64,000 bases of DNA from Streptomyces sp. V3I8 (lineage in GTDB: Bacteria; Actinomycetota; Actinomycetes; Streptomycetales; Streptomycetaceae). Positions 50,334 through 60,118 of this stretch are shown piece after piece; the stretch's first letter is position 1, and the number at the start of each line of letters is the position of its first letter. The DNA lies in assembly GCF_030817535.1 (NCBI RefSeq), contig NZ_JAUSZL010000002.1:434001-498000 (forward strand). The letters run 5' to 3'. Below the pieces are notes generated by a model. That model had not been told where the DNA came from and ran no database searches. It saw nothing but the letters and a program-made list of their open reading frames with translations. A program made the position numbers and the translations under genes.

Positions 50334-50753
50334 ATGCTCATGCGCACCGACCCGTTCCGTGAGCTCGACCGTCTCACCCAGCAGGTCTTCGGCCCCGATC
50401 GCCCCGCGGCGATGCAGATGGACGCCTACCGCTCCGGTGACGACTTCATCGTCCACTTCGACCTCCCCGGCATCGACCCGGAGACCATCGACCTGGACAT
50501 CGAGCGGAACGTGCTCACCGTACGTGCCGAGCGCCGTTCCCCCGCTCCCGAGGGCGCGGAGGTCATCGTCGCCGAGCGGCCCAGCGGCCCCTGCACCCGG
50601 CAGCTCTTCCTGGGCGAGACCCTCGACACCGAGCGCATCGACGCCTCGTACGCCGCCGGCGTCCTGACCCTGCGCATCCCCGTGGCCGAGCAGGCCAAGC
50701 CGCGCCGCATCCACATCACCGGCGGCGACGACCACAAGCAGCTCCAGACCTGA
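50334..50753 (+). CDS. Hsp20/alpha-crystallin small heat-shock protein
   Basis: A 139-residue small heat-shock protein: [19 protein letters not shown], the alpha-crystallin core with [20 protein letters not shown], a [11 protein letters not shown] segment and [11 protein letters not shown] (GVL motif). It is an ATP-independent holdase that keeps unfolded proteins soluble. ATG 50334 follows GAGGAG; GTG 50331 is an equally possible start. The promoter is near-consensus (50254-50283), fitting strong induction. Terminator at 50768. Confidence 0.93.
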   Translation: MLMRTDPFRELDRLTQQVFGPDRPAAMQMDAYRSGDDFIVHFDLPGIDPETIDLDIERNVLTVRAERRSPAPEGAEVIVAERPSGPCTRQLFLGETLDTERIDASYAAGVLTLRIPVAEQAKPRRIHITGGDDHKQLQT

Positions 50754-50767
50754 CGTCCGCCGTACCG

Positions 50768-50790
50768 CCCCGCGGGCGCCGCCCGCGGGG
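50768..50790 (+). terminator. Terminator after the Hsp20 gene
   Basis: CCCCGCGGGC-gcc-GCCCGCGGGG: ten-base perfect stem 15 bases beyond the stop. The rest of the gap to 51060 holds no gene. Confidence 0.8.
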
Positions 50791-51060
50791 CCGCGTCATG
50801 TGCGGCGACAGGAGCCGGCACGCCGCGCCGTACGCGCCGCCACCGCCCCGGGGTCCGCACCAGCTCCGGAACCGGAATCCCCTCGGGCCGGAGCGGCGCC
50901 GCGGGCGACCGCGGGGAACGCGCGCATCCCGCCGAGCGCGGCGGCCTCGGCGCCCCGTCGCTCCCCGGTGCCGCGACAGGTTAACTTCGCGAAAACTGAC
51001 CGGACGGCGGGTGAAAATCTCGCACTTGTCATTGACATGTCAGCGTCTACGCGCGTCATC

Positions 51061-51465
51061 ATGGTGCGCATGAGATTCCCCCCACGGATCACTCGCATCG
51101 GCGCCGCAGCCGCCGTCCTGTCCGCCGTCCTCGTCGGCGGCACCGTCACCGCCAACGCCGCGGGCACGTCCGCCGCGGCCGTCGGCAGCATCTGCTACGG
51201 CAGCCTGCCGTCCCAGGCGCACGACACGCTGGACCTCATCGAGCAGGGCGGCCCCTACCCCTACGCGCAGGACGGCAGCGTCTTCCAGAACCGGGAAGGC
51301 GTCCTTCCCGGGCGGACCACCGGCTACTACCACGAGTACACGGTGATCACGCCCGGTTCCTCGACACGCGGCGCCCGCCGCATCGTCACCGGTACGCAGA
51401 ACCAGGAGGACTACTACACGTCCGACCACTACGTCTCGTTCAAACTGGTCAACTACAGCTGCTGA
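51061..51465 (+). CDS. Secreted guanyl-specific ribonuclease (RNase Sa family)
   Basis: A 134-residue precursor: signal peptide about 1-35 (GAAAAVLSAVLVGGTVTANA), then a mature RNase Sa/barnase-type enzyme. Active-site residues are all present: Glu in YYHEYTVITPG, Arg in RRIVTG, His in SDHYVSF. The two Cys (SICYGSLP and the final NYSC) form the expected disulfide. It cleaves RNA 3' of guanosine outside the cell. No barstar-like inhibitor gene is adjacent, as usual for secreted members. TTGACA (51032-51037) lies upstream; ATG 51070 is an alternative start. Confidence 0.92.
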   Translation: MVRMRFPPRITRIGAAAAVLSAVLVGGTVTANAAGTSAAAVGSICYGSLPSQAHDTLDLIEQGGPYPYAQDGSVFQNREGVLPGRTTGYYHEYTVITPGSSTRGARRIVTGTQNQEDYYTSDHYVSFKLVNYSC

Positions 51466-51475
51466 GCGGCCCGTA

Positions 51476-51517
51476 CCGCGCCCCGCGGCCCCCACCCCCA
51501 CCGGCCGCGGGGCGCGG
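51476..51517 (+). terminator. Terminator after the RNase gene
   Basis: CCGCGCCCCGCGGCC and GGCCGCGGGGCGCGG form a 15-base perfect stem with a 12-base C-rich loop, starting 11 bases after the stop. Confidence 0.8.
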
Positions 51518-51634
51518 CACATCCGCCGCCGGGAGTGTCCGTGCCCGGTGAGTCGGAGGTCACTCTGAGCAAGAGGGCAAGGTCACAGCCCCCGCCTCTG
51601 CTGCGGTCCGAGGAATCTGCCCTAGCATCCGAGC

Positions 51635-53443
51635 ATGACGGTCCTGCCCAACGACGGGCTCTCGCTGGCCGCCGAGTTTCCTTCCGCGACACATGAACAG
51701 TGGCGCCGCCTGGTGGCGGGCGTACTGAGCAGGTCGGGCAAGGATGTCTCGGACGAGACGGCGGAGGCAGCCCTGTCCACCGCGCTGGAGGACGGGCTCA
51801 CCACCCGCCCTCTCTACACGGCGCACGACGACGCCCCTGATCCCGGTCTCCCCGGCTTCGCGCCCTTCGTACGAGGCGGTCGGCCCGACGGGAACACCGT
51901 CGCCGGCTGGGGCGTACGTCAGCGGCACACCACGGCCGACAACGCCGCGGTGCTCGCGGACCTGGAGAACGGCGTCACCTCGCTCTGGCTGGTCGTCGGC
52001 GAGGGCGGCTTCCCCGTGTCGTCGCTCGCCGCGGCCCTCGACGGCGTCCACCTCGACCTGGCACCCGTCGTCCTCGACGCGGGACGCGACGCCGAGGCCG
52101 CCGCGCGGGAACTGCTGCGGCTGTACGGGGAGCGGGACCTAGCCAAGGACGCCGTACGCGGCGGTCTCGGCGCGGATCCGCTGGGCCAGGAGGCCCGTAC
52201 CGGCGAGGCAGCGGACTTCGCACCGGCCGCCGCGCTCGCGCGGCGGTGCGCCGAGGAGTACCCGGGGCTGCGCGCCCTGACCGTGGACGCGCTGCCGTAC
52301 CACGAGGCGGGCGGCTCGGCCGCCCAGGAGCTGGGCGCCTCCCTGGCGACGGGCGTCGCCTACCTGCGGGAACTGACCGCCGCCGGACTCTCCGTCCAAC
52401 TGGCCTGCGCACAGCTGGAGTTCAGGTACGCGGCCACTGCGGACCAGTTCCTGACCATCGCCAAGCTGCGCGCCGCGCGCCGGCTGTGGGCGCGGGTCGC
52501 CGAGGTGTGCGGGGCGCCGGGTTCGGGGGCGCAACCGCAGCACGCCGTGACCTCGCCGGTGATGATGTCGCGCCGCGATCCGTACGTGAACATGCTGCGT
52601 ACGACCATCGCCACGCTCGCCGCCGGGGTGGGCGGCGCGGACGCGGTGACCGTGCTCCCCTTCGACCACGCCCTCGGGCTGCCGGACGCCTTCGCCCGGC
52701 GGATCGCCCGCAACACCTCGACGATCCTGGTCGAGGAGTCGCACCTGGCGCGGGTGATCGACCCGGCCGGCGGTTCCTGGTACGTGGAACGGCTCACGGA
52801 CGAACTCGCCCACGCCGGCTGGGAGTTCTTCCAGCACATCGAGGGCCTCGGCGGTCAGGCCGCCGCCCTGCGCTCGGGCCGGCTGCGTCAGGACCTGGCG
52901 CAGACCTGGGCCGTGCGCAGCGCGAAGCTCGCGAAACGGCGTGAGCCGATCACCGGGGTCAGCGAGTTCCCGAACCTCGCCGAGCGTGCCGTGCAGCGCG
53001 AGCCCGCGCCCGGGCCGCCGTCCGGCGGGCTGCCGAGGGTGCGCCGCGACGAGGCGTACGAGGACCTGCGGGCCCGCTCCGACGCTCATCTCGCCGCCAC
53101 CGGAAGCCGGCCGCGCGTCTACCTGGCCACCATCGGCCCCGCCGCCGCGCACACCGCACGGACCGGCTTCGCCGCGAACCTCTTCCAGGCCGGCGGCATC
53201 GAGCCCGTCACGGAGGGTTCCTTCGAGGACAGCGGGGCCACCGAGGCCTGCCTGTGCTCCAGCGACGCGCTGTACGAGGAGCAGGCCGCGGACACGGCCC
53301 GGGAGCTGAAGGCGGCGGGCGCCCGCCATGTGTTCCTGGCCGGCCGGCCCGGGCAGTACCCGGATGTCGACGCGTACGTCTTCGCGGGCTGCGACGCCGT
53401 CGCCGTGCTCCGCGCCACCCTCGACCGTATGGGAGTGTCCTGA
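51635..53443 (+). CDS. mutA: Methylmalonyl-CoA mutase small subunit
   Basis: A 602-residue subunit paralogous to MutB. The TIM-barrel part is recognisable ([39 protein letters not shown]), but the C-terminal B12-fold lacks the DxHxxG cobalt-ligand motif, as normal for the non-catalytic subunit. With MutB it interconverts methylmalonyl-CoA and succinyl-CoA, feeding polyketide extender units or propionate breakdown. TAGCAT (51623-51628) six bases before the ATG suggests a leaderless start. Its stop overlaps the mutB ATG (TGATG). Confidence 0.95.
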   Translation: MTVLPNDGLSLAAEFPSATHEQWRRLVAGVLSRSGKDVSDETAEAALSTALEDGLTTRPLYTAHDDAPDPGLPGFAPFVRGGRPDGNTVAGWGVRQRHTTADNAAVLADLENGVTSLWLVVGEGGFPVSSLAAALDGVHLDLAPVVLDAGRDAEAAARELLRLYGERDLAKDAVRGGLGADPLGQEARTGEAADFAPAAALARRCAEEYPGLRALTVDALPYHEAGGSAAQELGASLATGVAYLRELTAAGLSVQLACAQLEFRYAATADQFLTIAKLRAARRLWARVAEVCGAPGSGAQPQHAVTSPVMMSRRDPYVNMLRTTIATLAAGVGGADAVTVLPFDHALGLPDAFARRIARNTSTILVEESHLARVIDPAGGSWYVERLTDELAHAGWEFFQHIEGLGGQAAALRSGRLRQDLAQTWAVRSAKLAKRREPITGVSEFPNLAERAVQREPAPGPPSGGLPRVRRDEAYEDLRARSDAHLAATGSRPRVYLATIGPAAAHTARTGFAANLFQAGGIEPVTEGSFEDSGATEACLCSSDALYEEQAADTARELKAAGARHVFLAGRPGQYPDVDAYVFAGCDAVAVLRATLDRMGVS

Positions 53444-55617
53444 TGGGAATCCCCGACTTCTCCGGGATCCGGCTGGGGACCCCGGCCGCCGCGGGCAGCC
53501 CCGACGAATGGCGCACGGCCGTCAAGCACGCGACCGGCGACGACGAGGCCTTCTGGGAGACCCCGGAGGGCATCGCGGTCAAGCCGCTGTACACCGGCCA
53601 TGACCTGGAGGGCCTCGACTTCCTCGGGACCTACCCGGGCGTCGCGCCGTACCTGCGCGGCCCCTACCCCACGATGTACGTCAACCAGCCCTGGACGATC
53701 CGCCAGTACGCGGGCTTCTCGACGGCCGAGGAGTCCAACGCCTTCTACCGCCGCAATCTGGCCGCCGGGCAGAAGGGCCTGTCGGTCGCCTTCGACCTGC
53801 CCACCCACCGCGGCTACGACAGCGACCACCCGCGGGTGACGGGTGACGTCGGCATGGCGGGCGTGGCCATCGACTCGATCCTCGACATGCGGCAGCTGTT
53901 CGACGGCATCCCGCTCGACCGGATGACCGTGTCGATGACGATGAACGGCGCCGTGCTGCCGGTCCTCGCGCTGTACATCGTGGCGGCGGAGGAGCAGGGC
54001 GTACCGCCGGAGAAGCTGGCCGGGACCATCCAGAACGACATCCTCAAGGAGTTCATGGTCCGCAACACCTACATCTATCCGCCGAAGCCGTCGATGCGGA
54101 TCATCTCCGACATTTTCGCGTACACCTCGCGGCGGATGCCCCGCTACAATTCCATCTCCATCTCCGGCTATCACATCCAGGAGGCCGGCGCGACGGCCGA
54201 CCTGGAGCTGGCGTACACCCTCGCGGACGGTGTCGAGTACATCCGCGCGGGCCGGGAAGCCGGCCTGGACGTCGACGCGTTCGCGCCGCGGCTGTCGTTC
54301 TTCTGGGCGATCGGCATGAACTTCTTCATGGAGATCGCCAAGCTGCGGGCGGCCCGCCTGCTGTGGGCGAAGCTGGTGCGGCAGTTCGATCCGCAGAACG
54401 CCAAGTCCCTGTCGCTGCGTACCCATTCGCAGACCTCGGGCTGGTCGCTGACCGCGCAGGACGTCTTCAACAACGTGACGCGGACCTGTGTGGAGGCGAT
54501 GGCCGCGACGCAGGGCCACACCCAGTCGCTGCACACCAACGCGCTCGACGAGGCGCTCGCCCTGCCCACCGACTTCTCGGCGCGCATCGCCCGCAACACC
54601 CAGCTGCTGATCCAGCAGGAGTCGGGCACGACCCGGGTCATCGACCCGTGGGGCGGCAGCGCATACGTCGAGAAGCTCACGTACGACCTCGCCCGCCGGG
54701 CCTGGCAGCACATCGAGGAGGTCGAGGCGGCGGGCGGCATGGCCAGGGCCATCGACGCGGGCATCCCCAAACTGCGCATCGAGGAGGCCGCGGCCCGTAC
54801 CCAGGCCCGGATCGACTCCGGCCGCCAGCCGGTGATCGGCGTCAACAAGTACCGCGTGGAGACCGACGAGAAGATCGACGTCCTCACGGTCGACAACTCC
54901 TCCGTACGCACCCGGCAGATCGAGAAGCTGCGGCGGCTGCGGGCCGGGCGTGACGAGGGCGCCTGCCAGGAGGCGCTGGACGCGCTGACCCGGGCGGCGG
55001 GCGGTGAGGGCAACCTGCTGGAGCTGGCGGTGCGCGCGGCCCGCGCCGAGGCCACCGTCGGGGAGATCTCCGACGCCCTGGAGAAGGTGTACGGGCGGCA
55101 CGCGGGCCAGATCCGTACGATCGCCGGTGTGTACCGCAACGAAGCAGGCGAGTCCCCGTCCGTGGACCGCACCCGCACACTCGTCGGCTCCTTCGAGGAG
55201 GCCGAGGGGCGCCGGCCGCGCATCCTGGTCGCCAAGATGGGCCAGGACGGCCACGACCGCGGCCAGAAGGTGATCGCCACCGCCTTCGCCGACCTCGGCT
55301 TCGACGTCGACGTCGGCCCGCTGTTCCAGACCCCCGCCGAGGTGGCGCGTCAGGCGGTGGAGGCAGACGTGCACATCGTGGGCGTCTCGTCGCTGGCCGC
55401 CGGGCACCTCACGCTCGTACCGGCGCTGCGGGAGGAACTGGCGGCGGAGGGCCGCGAGGACATCATGGTCGTCGTCGGCGGGGTGATCCCGCCGCAGGAC
55501 GTGCCGACCCTGCTGGAGATGGGCGCGGCGGCCGTGTTCCCGCCCGGGACGGTGATCCCGGACGCGGCGTACGACCTCGTCCAGCGCCTGTCGACCGGGC
55601 TCGGGCACGACCTGTGA
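53443..55617 (+). CDS. mutB: Methylmalonyl-CoA mutase large (catalytic) subunit
   Basis: A 724-residue catalytic subunit. The substrate-binding TIM barrel holds [38 protein letters not shown] and the conserved [19 protein letters not shown]. The C-terminal adenosylcobalamin domain has [11 protein letters not shown], with cobalt-ligand His604. The ATG touches the mutA stop, and the stop overlaps the GTG of meaB, so all three are coupled. Length and motifs are normal. Confidence 0.97.
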   Translation: MGIPDFSGIRLGTPAAAGSPDEWRTAVKHATGDDEAFWETPEGIAVKPLYTGHDLEGLDFLGTYPGVAPYLRGPYPTMYVNQPWTIRQYAGFSTAEESNAFYRRNLAAGQKGLSVAFDLPTHRGYDSDHPRVTGDVGMAGVAIDSILDMRQLFDGIPLDRMTVSMTMNGAVLPVLALYIVAAEEQGVPPEKLAGTIQNDILKEFMVRNTYIYPPKPSMRIISDIFAYTSRRMPRYNSISISGYHIQEAGATADLELAYTLADGVEYIRAGREAGLDVDAFAPRLSFFWAIGMNFFMEIAKLRAARLLWAKLVRQFDPQNAKSLSLRTHSQTSGWSLTAQDVFNNVTRTCVEAMAATQGHTQSLHTNALDEALALPTDFSARIARNTQLLIQQESGTTRVIDPWGGSAYVEKLTYDLARRAWQHIEEVEAAGGMARAIDAGIPKLRIEEAAARTQARIDSGRQPVIGVNKYRVETDEKIDVLTVDNSSVRTRQIEKLRRLRAGRDEGACQEALDALTRAAGGEGNLLELAVRAARAEATVGEISDALEKVYGRHAGQIRTIAGVYRNEAGESPSVDRTRTLVGSFEEAEGRRPRILVAKMGQDGHDRGQKVIATAFADLGFDVDVGPLFQTPAEVARQAVEADVHIVGVSSLAAGHLTLVPALREELAAEGREDIMVVVGGVIPPQDVPTLLEMGAAAVFPPGTVIPDAAYDLVQRLSTGLGHDL

Positions 55618-56618
55618 TCGAACTCGACACCTATGTGAAGGGTGTGCTCGACGGGAAGCGGGCGATCGTCGCGCGTGCGATCACTCTCGTCGAGTCCACC
55701 CGTCCGCAGCACCGTTCGCTGGCCCAGGAGTTGCTGACCGAGCTGCTCCCGCACAGCGGCCGGGCCCGGCGCATCGGTATCAGCGGTGTCCCCGGTGTCG
55801 GCAAGTCGACGTTCATCGACGCGTTCGGCACCATGCTGACCGGGCTCGGGCACCGGGTGGCGGTGCTGGCCGTGGACCCGTCCTCCAGCCGTACGGGCGG
55901 CTCCATCCTGGGCGACAAGACGCGGATGGAGCGCCTGGCGGTGGACCCGGCGGCGTTCATCCGCCCCTCCCCCACGGCCGGCACGCTCGGCGGGGTCGCC
56001 AAGGCGACCCGCGAGTCGATCGTCGTCATGGAGGCGGCGGGTCACGACGTGGTGCTGGTGGAGACGGTCGGCGTCGGCCAGTCGGAGACCGCGGTCGCCA
56101 ACATGGTCGACTCGTTCCTGCTGTTGACGCTGGCCCGCACCGGTGACCAGCTCCAGGGCATCAAGAAGGGCGTCCTGGAACTGGCGGACGTCATCGCCGT
56201 CAACAAGGCGGACGGGCCGCACGAGCGTGACGCCAGGGCCGCCGCCCGCGAGCTGGCCGGCGCCCTGCGGCTGATGCACGGCAAGGACGCGGCGTGGACC
56301 CCGCCCGTGCTGAGCTGCAGCGCCCGCGAAGCGACCGGGCTGGACACCGTGTGGGAACGCCTCGAACAGCACCGCACCCTGCTCGACTCCAGCGGCCGGC
56401 TCGCCGCCAAGCGCCGCGACCAGCAGGTCGACTGGACGTGGACGATGGTCCGCGAGGAGCTGCTGGGCCGCCTGCACGCGGATCCGGCCGTACGCGCCCT
56501 CGCACCCGAGCTCGAACAGCGGGTGCGGGGTGGCGAGTTGACGGCCACGCTGGCCGCCGAGCGGATCCTGCGGGCGTTCGGCGACGCGGGGACGGGGCGG
56601 GCCCCGGGCGAGCGGTGA
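55614..56618 (+). CDS. meaB: Methylmalonyl-CoA mutase-associated GTPase MeaB
   Basis: A 334-residue SIMIBI-class G protein: Walker [38 protein letters not shown] (switch I), [10 protein letters not shown] (switch II) and NKADGPHE (base specificity). It guards cofactor loading and rescue of the mutase. GTG 55614 overlaps the mutB stop by four bases. Normal length for the family. Confidence 0.96.
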   Translation: MIELDTYVKGVLDGKRAIVARAITLVESTRPQHRSLAQELLTELLPHSGRARRIGISGVPGVGKSTFIDAFGTMLTGLGHRVAVLAVDPSSSRTGGSILGDKTRMERLAVDPAAFIRPSPTAGTLGGVAKATRESIVVMEAAGHDVVLVETVGVGQSETAVANMVDSFLLLTLARTGDQLQGIKKGVLELADVIAVNKADGPHERDARAAARELAGALRLMHGKDAAWTPPVLSCSAREATGLDTVWERLEQHRTLLDSSGRLAAKRRDQQVDWTWTMVREELLGRLHADPAVRALAPELEQRVRGGELTATLAAERILRAFGDAGTGRAPGER

Positions 56619-56629
56619 CGCTCAGCGGG

Positions 56630-56959
56630 TCACTGGGTGCTGTCCCGCACGTCGAGGTGGGCCCACGGGTCGTCGACCTGCTGCGCCCCGGCCGCCTCTT
56701 CCTGGGCGGCCGCTTCGGCGGCGGCCTCCGCGGCCCGCTTCTTGAACGCCACGGCCCGGCGGGCCTTGGCGATGACCTCGTCGTGGTCCCAGCCGAACGT
56801 CGCGGCGTCGAGCCGGGCGTCGAAGGCGGTCAGCATCTCGGGGCTGATCACCGCGAGAGCGGTGCGCAGCTCGGCGAGCGTCTGCGGACCATCGGCGAAC
56901 TCGAACGCGTACGGGTCCGACAGTGTTTCTGAGCTCGGCTCGGGCGGTGGCGCGGACAT
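56630..56959 (-). CDS. Conserved actinobacterial hypothetical protein
   Basis: A 109-residue cytosolic protein starting at 56959. An acidic N-terminus (PEPSSETLSDPYAFEFADGP) precedes a compact helical part (TLAELRTALAVISPEMLTAFD, WDHDEVIAKARRAVAFKKR) and an Ala/Glu-rich tail. It resembles small actinomycete proteins of the DUF6247 sort, sometimes encoded beside toxin genes, but no toxin gene is adjacent here. It converges on meaB with an 11-base gap. Confidence 0.65.
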   Translation of the reverse strand: MSAPPPEPSSETLSDPYAFEFADGPQTLAELRTALAVISPEMLTAFDARLDAATFGWDHDEVIAKARRAVAFKKRAAEAAAEAAAQEEAAGAQQVDDPWAHLDVRDSTQ

Positions 56960-57188
56960 GTGTGTGACCTCCGGTCGTGAGGTGACCACGGTACGCGGTG
57001 GAGACGGCCTGCGTGCACGCAGGACCGGTCTTTCGCCCCGGCCCCGGGTCCCCTGCCGGACGCGGTTATGCCAGGACCGTTTGCCAACGCTACGTGCCCG
57101 CACTCGGCCCGGCCACGGTGCGGTGACGACCGGATCACGATGGCCGCCCCGGGCGTAGCCGCTCACGCGGCCCTTCGTTGGACGTGCC

Positions 57189-57467
57189 ATGACGACGCGT
57201 GACGGGGGCGAGACCCCCGTGGCCTTCGCGCGAGCACCGGGCGCGTACTGGTCCGACGACGAGAGCGACTGCCGTTGGTGCCGCATCCTTCTCGGTCCCG
57301 TCCCCCTCATGGGCATGGAGTCCGCGTCGCCGGACGATGCCCGCGGGCGGCACTCCGAGCGGCGCGTCGACGGCCCGCGCGGGTGGCTGGAGCGGGTCCG
57401 GCCCGTGATGCTCCCGCTGGCCGCGATCACCGTACTGGCCGCGCTGACCCTGGTGACCATCGGCTGA
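57189..57467 (+). CDS. Small predicted tail-anchored membrane protein
   Basis: A 92-residue frame. It has a CxxC pair (DCRWCRILLG, residues about 29-35) and a single C-terminal hydrophobic segment (VMLPLAAITVLAALTLVTIG) ending the protein, so a tail-anchored topology is predicted. No family recognised. The ATG at 57189 lacks a clear ribosome site, so the call rests on composition and the hydrophobic end. Isolated between convergent and decayed genes. Confidence 0.4.
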   Translation: MTTRDGGETPVAFARAPGAYWSDDESDCRWCRILLGPVPLMGMESASPDDARGRHSERRVDGPRGWLERVRPVMLPLAAITVLAALTLVTIG

Positions 57468-57763
57468 ACCGGAGCCCGCGTCCCGCGCCGCCGGACGTCG
57501 CCGTGCGACGTGAAGTGCCACGAAATGCCCGGCTCCGGCACGGGGACGGGATCCGGTCTCCCTGACAGGGTGGCAGGGCGGCCGCCGCCATGGTCGGCGA
57601 TGGCGGCGGCCCCCGGCACCCGACGTGACTCCGCCGGGGTGTGCGGGCAGCGGTTCGGGGCGCAAAGCCACGGTCTCGGCGCCGGGCCCGTCCGCCCGGC
57701 GGACCGCGCAGCCGTCCCGGACCCCGCGTCCGCCACCCGTGGCGCACGCGGGAGGGGGAACCG

Positions 57764-58251
57764 GTGGTGCGGCAGGCACGCGCGCTGCGGACGCGGCGTC
57801 AGATCCTGGACGCGGCGGAGCACGCCGAGGGGAAGCTGCCGGTACGGGAGCGGATCGGACTGCTGCTGGACAAGGGCTCGTTCAACGAGATGGACATGGC
57901 CATCGCGGCCGGGGCGCCGCTGGTGTCCCTCAACGACGGCGCGGGCGCCCGCATCCAGGAAGGCATCTGCGCGCTCGCCGGCTACGGCGGCATCTTCCGG
58001 CGCAACACCCGCGCCTCCGGCGTCATCCCGCAGATCTCGGCGATGCTCGGATCGAGGAGCTCGTCGACGACGGCGACTACCTGGAGATCCACGAACGCTG
58101 GGCCCGCAACATCAGCTGCGCCCTGGCACGGCTCGACGGCCAGGTCGTCGACCCCGCCGACACCCGCCGTACGCTCTTCGCCTCGCTCGCCGCTCCGCGC
58201 ACCAAGCACGCCGAGCTGCCGGCCCGCACACACGGCAACCCCCCTCGGTGA
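57764..58251 (+). pseudogene. Chimeric remnant: TetR-type N-terminus fused to fragments of acyl-CoA carboxylase beta subunit
   Basis: After a GGAGGGGGA site, GTG 57764 opens VVRQARALRTRRQILDAA, the start of a gamma-butyrolactone-receptor-like TetR protein. It runs directly into carboxyltransferase pieces: HAEGKLPVRERIGLLLDKGS, then AAGAPLVSLNDGAGARIQEG to NTRASGVIPQISAMLG. The frame shifts near 58050 and continues RIEELVDDGDYLEIHERW, GQVVDPADTRRTLFASLA and KHAELPARTHGNPP, the family's C-terminus. At least three internal segments are missing, so only about 160 of some 520 residues remain. Non-functional. Confidence 0.7.
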
Positions 58252-58297
58252 CGGACGCGTCCGCGTCCGCGTGGAACCGACGAAGGGCCGAACCGGC

Positions 58298-58490
58298 ATG
58301 ACGATGCTGCGCGTGGAAAAAGGGGACGCCGGGCCCGAGGAGGTCGCCGCGCTCACGGCGATCCCGCTGGCCCGCGCGGCCGTCGGAACACCGGCGGCGG
58401 CCCGGCGGCGGCCCGGCGGGGGCGCCGCCCGGAGCGGAGGTGGCGCGCCTGCGCCTTCCGTGTCCCGCACAGCCGGCAGACCTGACCGCG
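58298..58490 (+). pseudogene. Acyl-CoA carboxylase epsilon subunit remnant
   Basis: MTMLRVEKGDAGPEEVAALTAIPLARAAV is in one frame, split here as MTMLRVEKGDAGPEEV and AALTAIPLARAAV; this is a typical AccE/PccE start. After a Gly/Arg/Ala stretch the expected C-terminal part AEVARLRLPCP appears in another frame (about 58427-58460), so a small indel has broken the gene. It follows the beta-subunit remnant as in intact loci. Confidence 0.55.
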
Positions 58491-58500
58491 GGAAACGGCA

Positions 58501-58539
58501 GAAGGGCTCCCGCGAGTCATGTCCTCGCGGGAGCCCTTC
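58501..58539. terminator. Strong bidirectional terminator
   Basis: GAAGGGCTCCCGCGAG-tcatgtc-CTCGCGGGAGCCCTTC: a perfect 16-base stem. It lies 72 bases beyond the sodF stop and just after the decayed carboxylase genes, so it can serve both strands. Confidence 0.88.
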
Positions 58540-58611
58540 GTCGTACCGCCTGCCGGTGAAGGTTGAGAAGACGATCACGAGCAGGACGTCCGTGGAGACG
58601 CGGCTACGGCG

Positions 58612-59253
58612 TCAGGGAGCGAGCAGCAGGCTGTCGCCGCGCTCCTTGGCGGCGGCGTAACGGCGGGACACGTCCTGCCAGTTGACGACGGCCCACATGG
58701 CGTCGATGAAGTCGACCTTCTGGTTCTTGTACTGCAGGTAGAAGGCGTGCTCCCAGGCGTCGAAGACCAGGATGGGGGTCGAGCCCTGGCCGACGTTGCC
58801 CTGGTGGTCGTAGACCTGCTCGACGATCAGGCGCCCGCTCAGCGGCTCGTAGGCCAGAACACCCCAGCCCGACCCCTGCGTGGTCGCCGCCGCCTTGGTC
58901 AGCTGCGCCTTGAACCCGGCGAAGGAGCCGAACGACTCGGTGATCGCGTCCGCCAGGTCGCCCACACCGTCCGCGGCGAGGGGCTCGCCACCGCCGTCGC
59001 CGGTCATGTTGTGCCAGTAGATGGAGTGCAGGATGTGGCCCGACAGATGGAAGGCGAGACTCTTCTCCAGGCCGTTGACGGAGCCCCAGGACTCCTTGTC
59101 GCGCGCCTCCGCCAGCTGCTCCAGGGTGTCGTTCGCGCCCTTCACGTACGCCGCGTGGTGCTTGTCGTGGTGCAGCTCGACGATCTGCGGGTTGATGACG
59201 GGTTCGAGCGCCGCGTAGTCGTACGGAAGTTCCGGGAGCGTGTAAACCGCCAT
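58612..59253 (-). CDS. sodF: Iron superoxide dismutase
   Basis: A 213-residue Fe/Mn-type superoxide dismutase: [43 protein letters not shown] and [13 protein letters not shown] supply the three His and one Asp metal ligands. In Streptomyces the Fe-type gene sodF is repressed by Nur when nickel is plentiful, the NiSOD taking over. ATG 59253 has GAAGGG at good spacing; 59262 is a less likely start. A palindrome overlaps the -10 box of the promoter. Confidence 0.93.
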   Translation of the reverse strand: MAVYTLPELPYDYAALEPVINPQIVELHHDKHHAAYVKGANDTLEQLAEARDKESWGSVNGLEKSLAFHLSGHILHSIYWHNMTGDGGGEPLAADGVGDLADAITESFGSFAGFKAQLTKAAATTQGSGWGVLAYEPLSGRLIVEQVYDHQGNVGQGSTPILVFDAWEHAFYLQYKNQKVDFIDAMWAVVNWQDVSRRYAAAKERGDSLLLAP

Positions 59254-59277
59254 GCCCAACACCCTTCGGCCGTGTTA

Positions 59278-59311
59278 TTGCCAATCATATGCAAGTGCAC
59301 GCTAGCAGCAA
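59278..59311 (-). promoter_or_regulatory. sodF promoter with Nur-like palindrome
   Basis: On the minus strand TTGCTG (59311-59306), 16 bases, TATGAT (59289-59284). TTGC (59278-59281) and GCAA (59291-59294) bracket the -10 box as a 17-base inverted repeat, and further TTGC/TGCA elements lie in the spacer. This placement would block transcription when bound; Nur is the known repressor of sodF in S. coelicolor. Identity of the site is inferred. Confidence 0.55.
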
Positions 59312-59428
59312 TAGTGTCCGGCTGCCGGGATAGGCTCGCGGCGGCGACCAATCCCGTGAACCCGGGCCCGGACCGGGTCCGCCCCGCATGCCGGCCCCGC
59401 ATGCCGACCGAGAACAGCGAGAGAGACC

Positions 59429-60061
59429 GTGACCACGTACGAGTACGAGAAGGACGGCGCGGCCATCTACCGCCGGTCCTTCGCCACCATCCGCGCGGAA
59501 GCGGACCTCACGGCCCTGCCCGCCGACGTCGGCCAGGTCGCCGTGCGGATGATCCACGCCTGCGGAATGGTCGACCTCGTACGCGACCTCGCCCACACCC
59601 CGGACGTGGTGGTCCGCGCCCGCGAGGCCCTGCGCGCCGGCGCGCCCGTCCTCTGCGACGTGCAGATGGTGGCCTCCGGCGTGACCCGCAGGCGGCTGCC
59701 CGCCGGCAACGACGTGCTCTGCATGCTGTCCGACCCGTCCGTTCCCGAGCTGGCGGCGAAGCTGGGCACCACGCGCAGCGCCGCCGCCCTGGAGCTGTGG
59801 CGCGACCGGCTGGAGGGCGCCGTGGTCGCCATCGGCAACGCGCCCACCGCCCTCTTCCGCCTCCTGGAGATGGTCGGGGAGGGCGCGCCGCGCCCCGCCG
59901 CCGTCATCGGCGTCCCGGTCGGCTTCGTCGGCGCCGCCGAGTCCAAGGACGCGCTCGCCGAGAACCCTTACGGCCTGGAACACCTGGTGGTACGCGGCCG
60001 GCGGGGCGGCAGCGCCATCGCCGCCTCGGCGGTCAACGCGATCGCCAGCGAGGAGGAGTAG
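59429..60061 (+). CDS. cobH: Precorrin-8X methylmutase
   Basis: A 210-residue CobH/CbiC enzyme that migrates the C-11 methyl group to C-12, giving hydrogenobyrinic acid or its cobalt form. The catalytic His is in [13 protein letters not shown]; the family motifs [33 protein letters not shown] and [13 protein letters not shown] are intact. GTG 59429 has a GAGAGAG site. It converges on cobK with a 57-base gap. Other cob genes are not in the window. Confidence 0.94.
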   Translation: MTTYEYEKDGAAIYRRSFATIRAEADLTALPADVGQVAVRMIHACGMVDLVRDLAHTPDVVVRAREALRAGAPVLCDVQMVASGVTRRRLPAGNDVLCMLSDPSVPELAAKLGTTRSAAALELWRDRLEGAVVAIGNAPTALFRLLEMVGEGAPRPAAVIGVPVGFVGAAESKDALAENPYGLEHLVVRGRRGGSAIAASAVNAIASEEE

Positions 60062-60118
60062 GCCCCGCTGCTCAGCGGGAAGGAACCCTCGTCACCGTCA
60101 CCGTCGTCACCGCCGCCG

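Noticed and set aside
59254..59428. Cobalamin riboswitch ahead of cobH
   Set aside because: The gap to sodF is only 175 bases, shared by two promoters, and lacks a recognisable B12-box; too short for the element plus expression platform.
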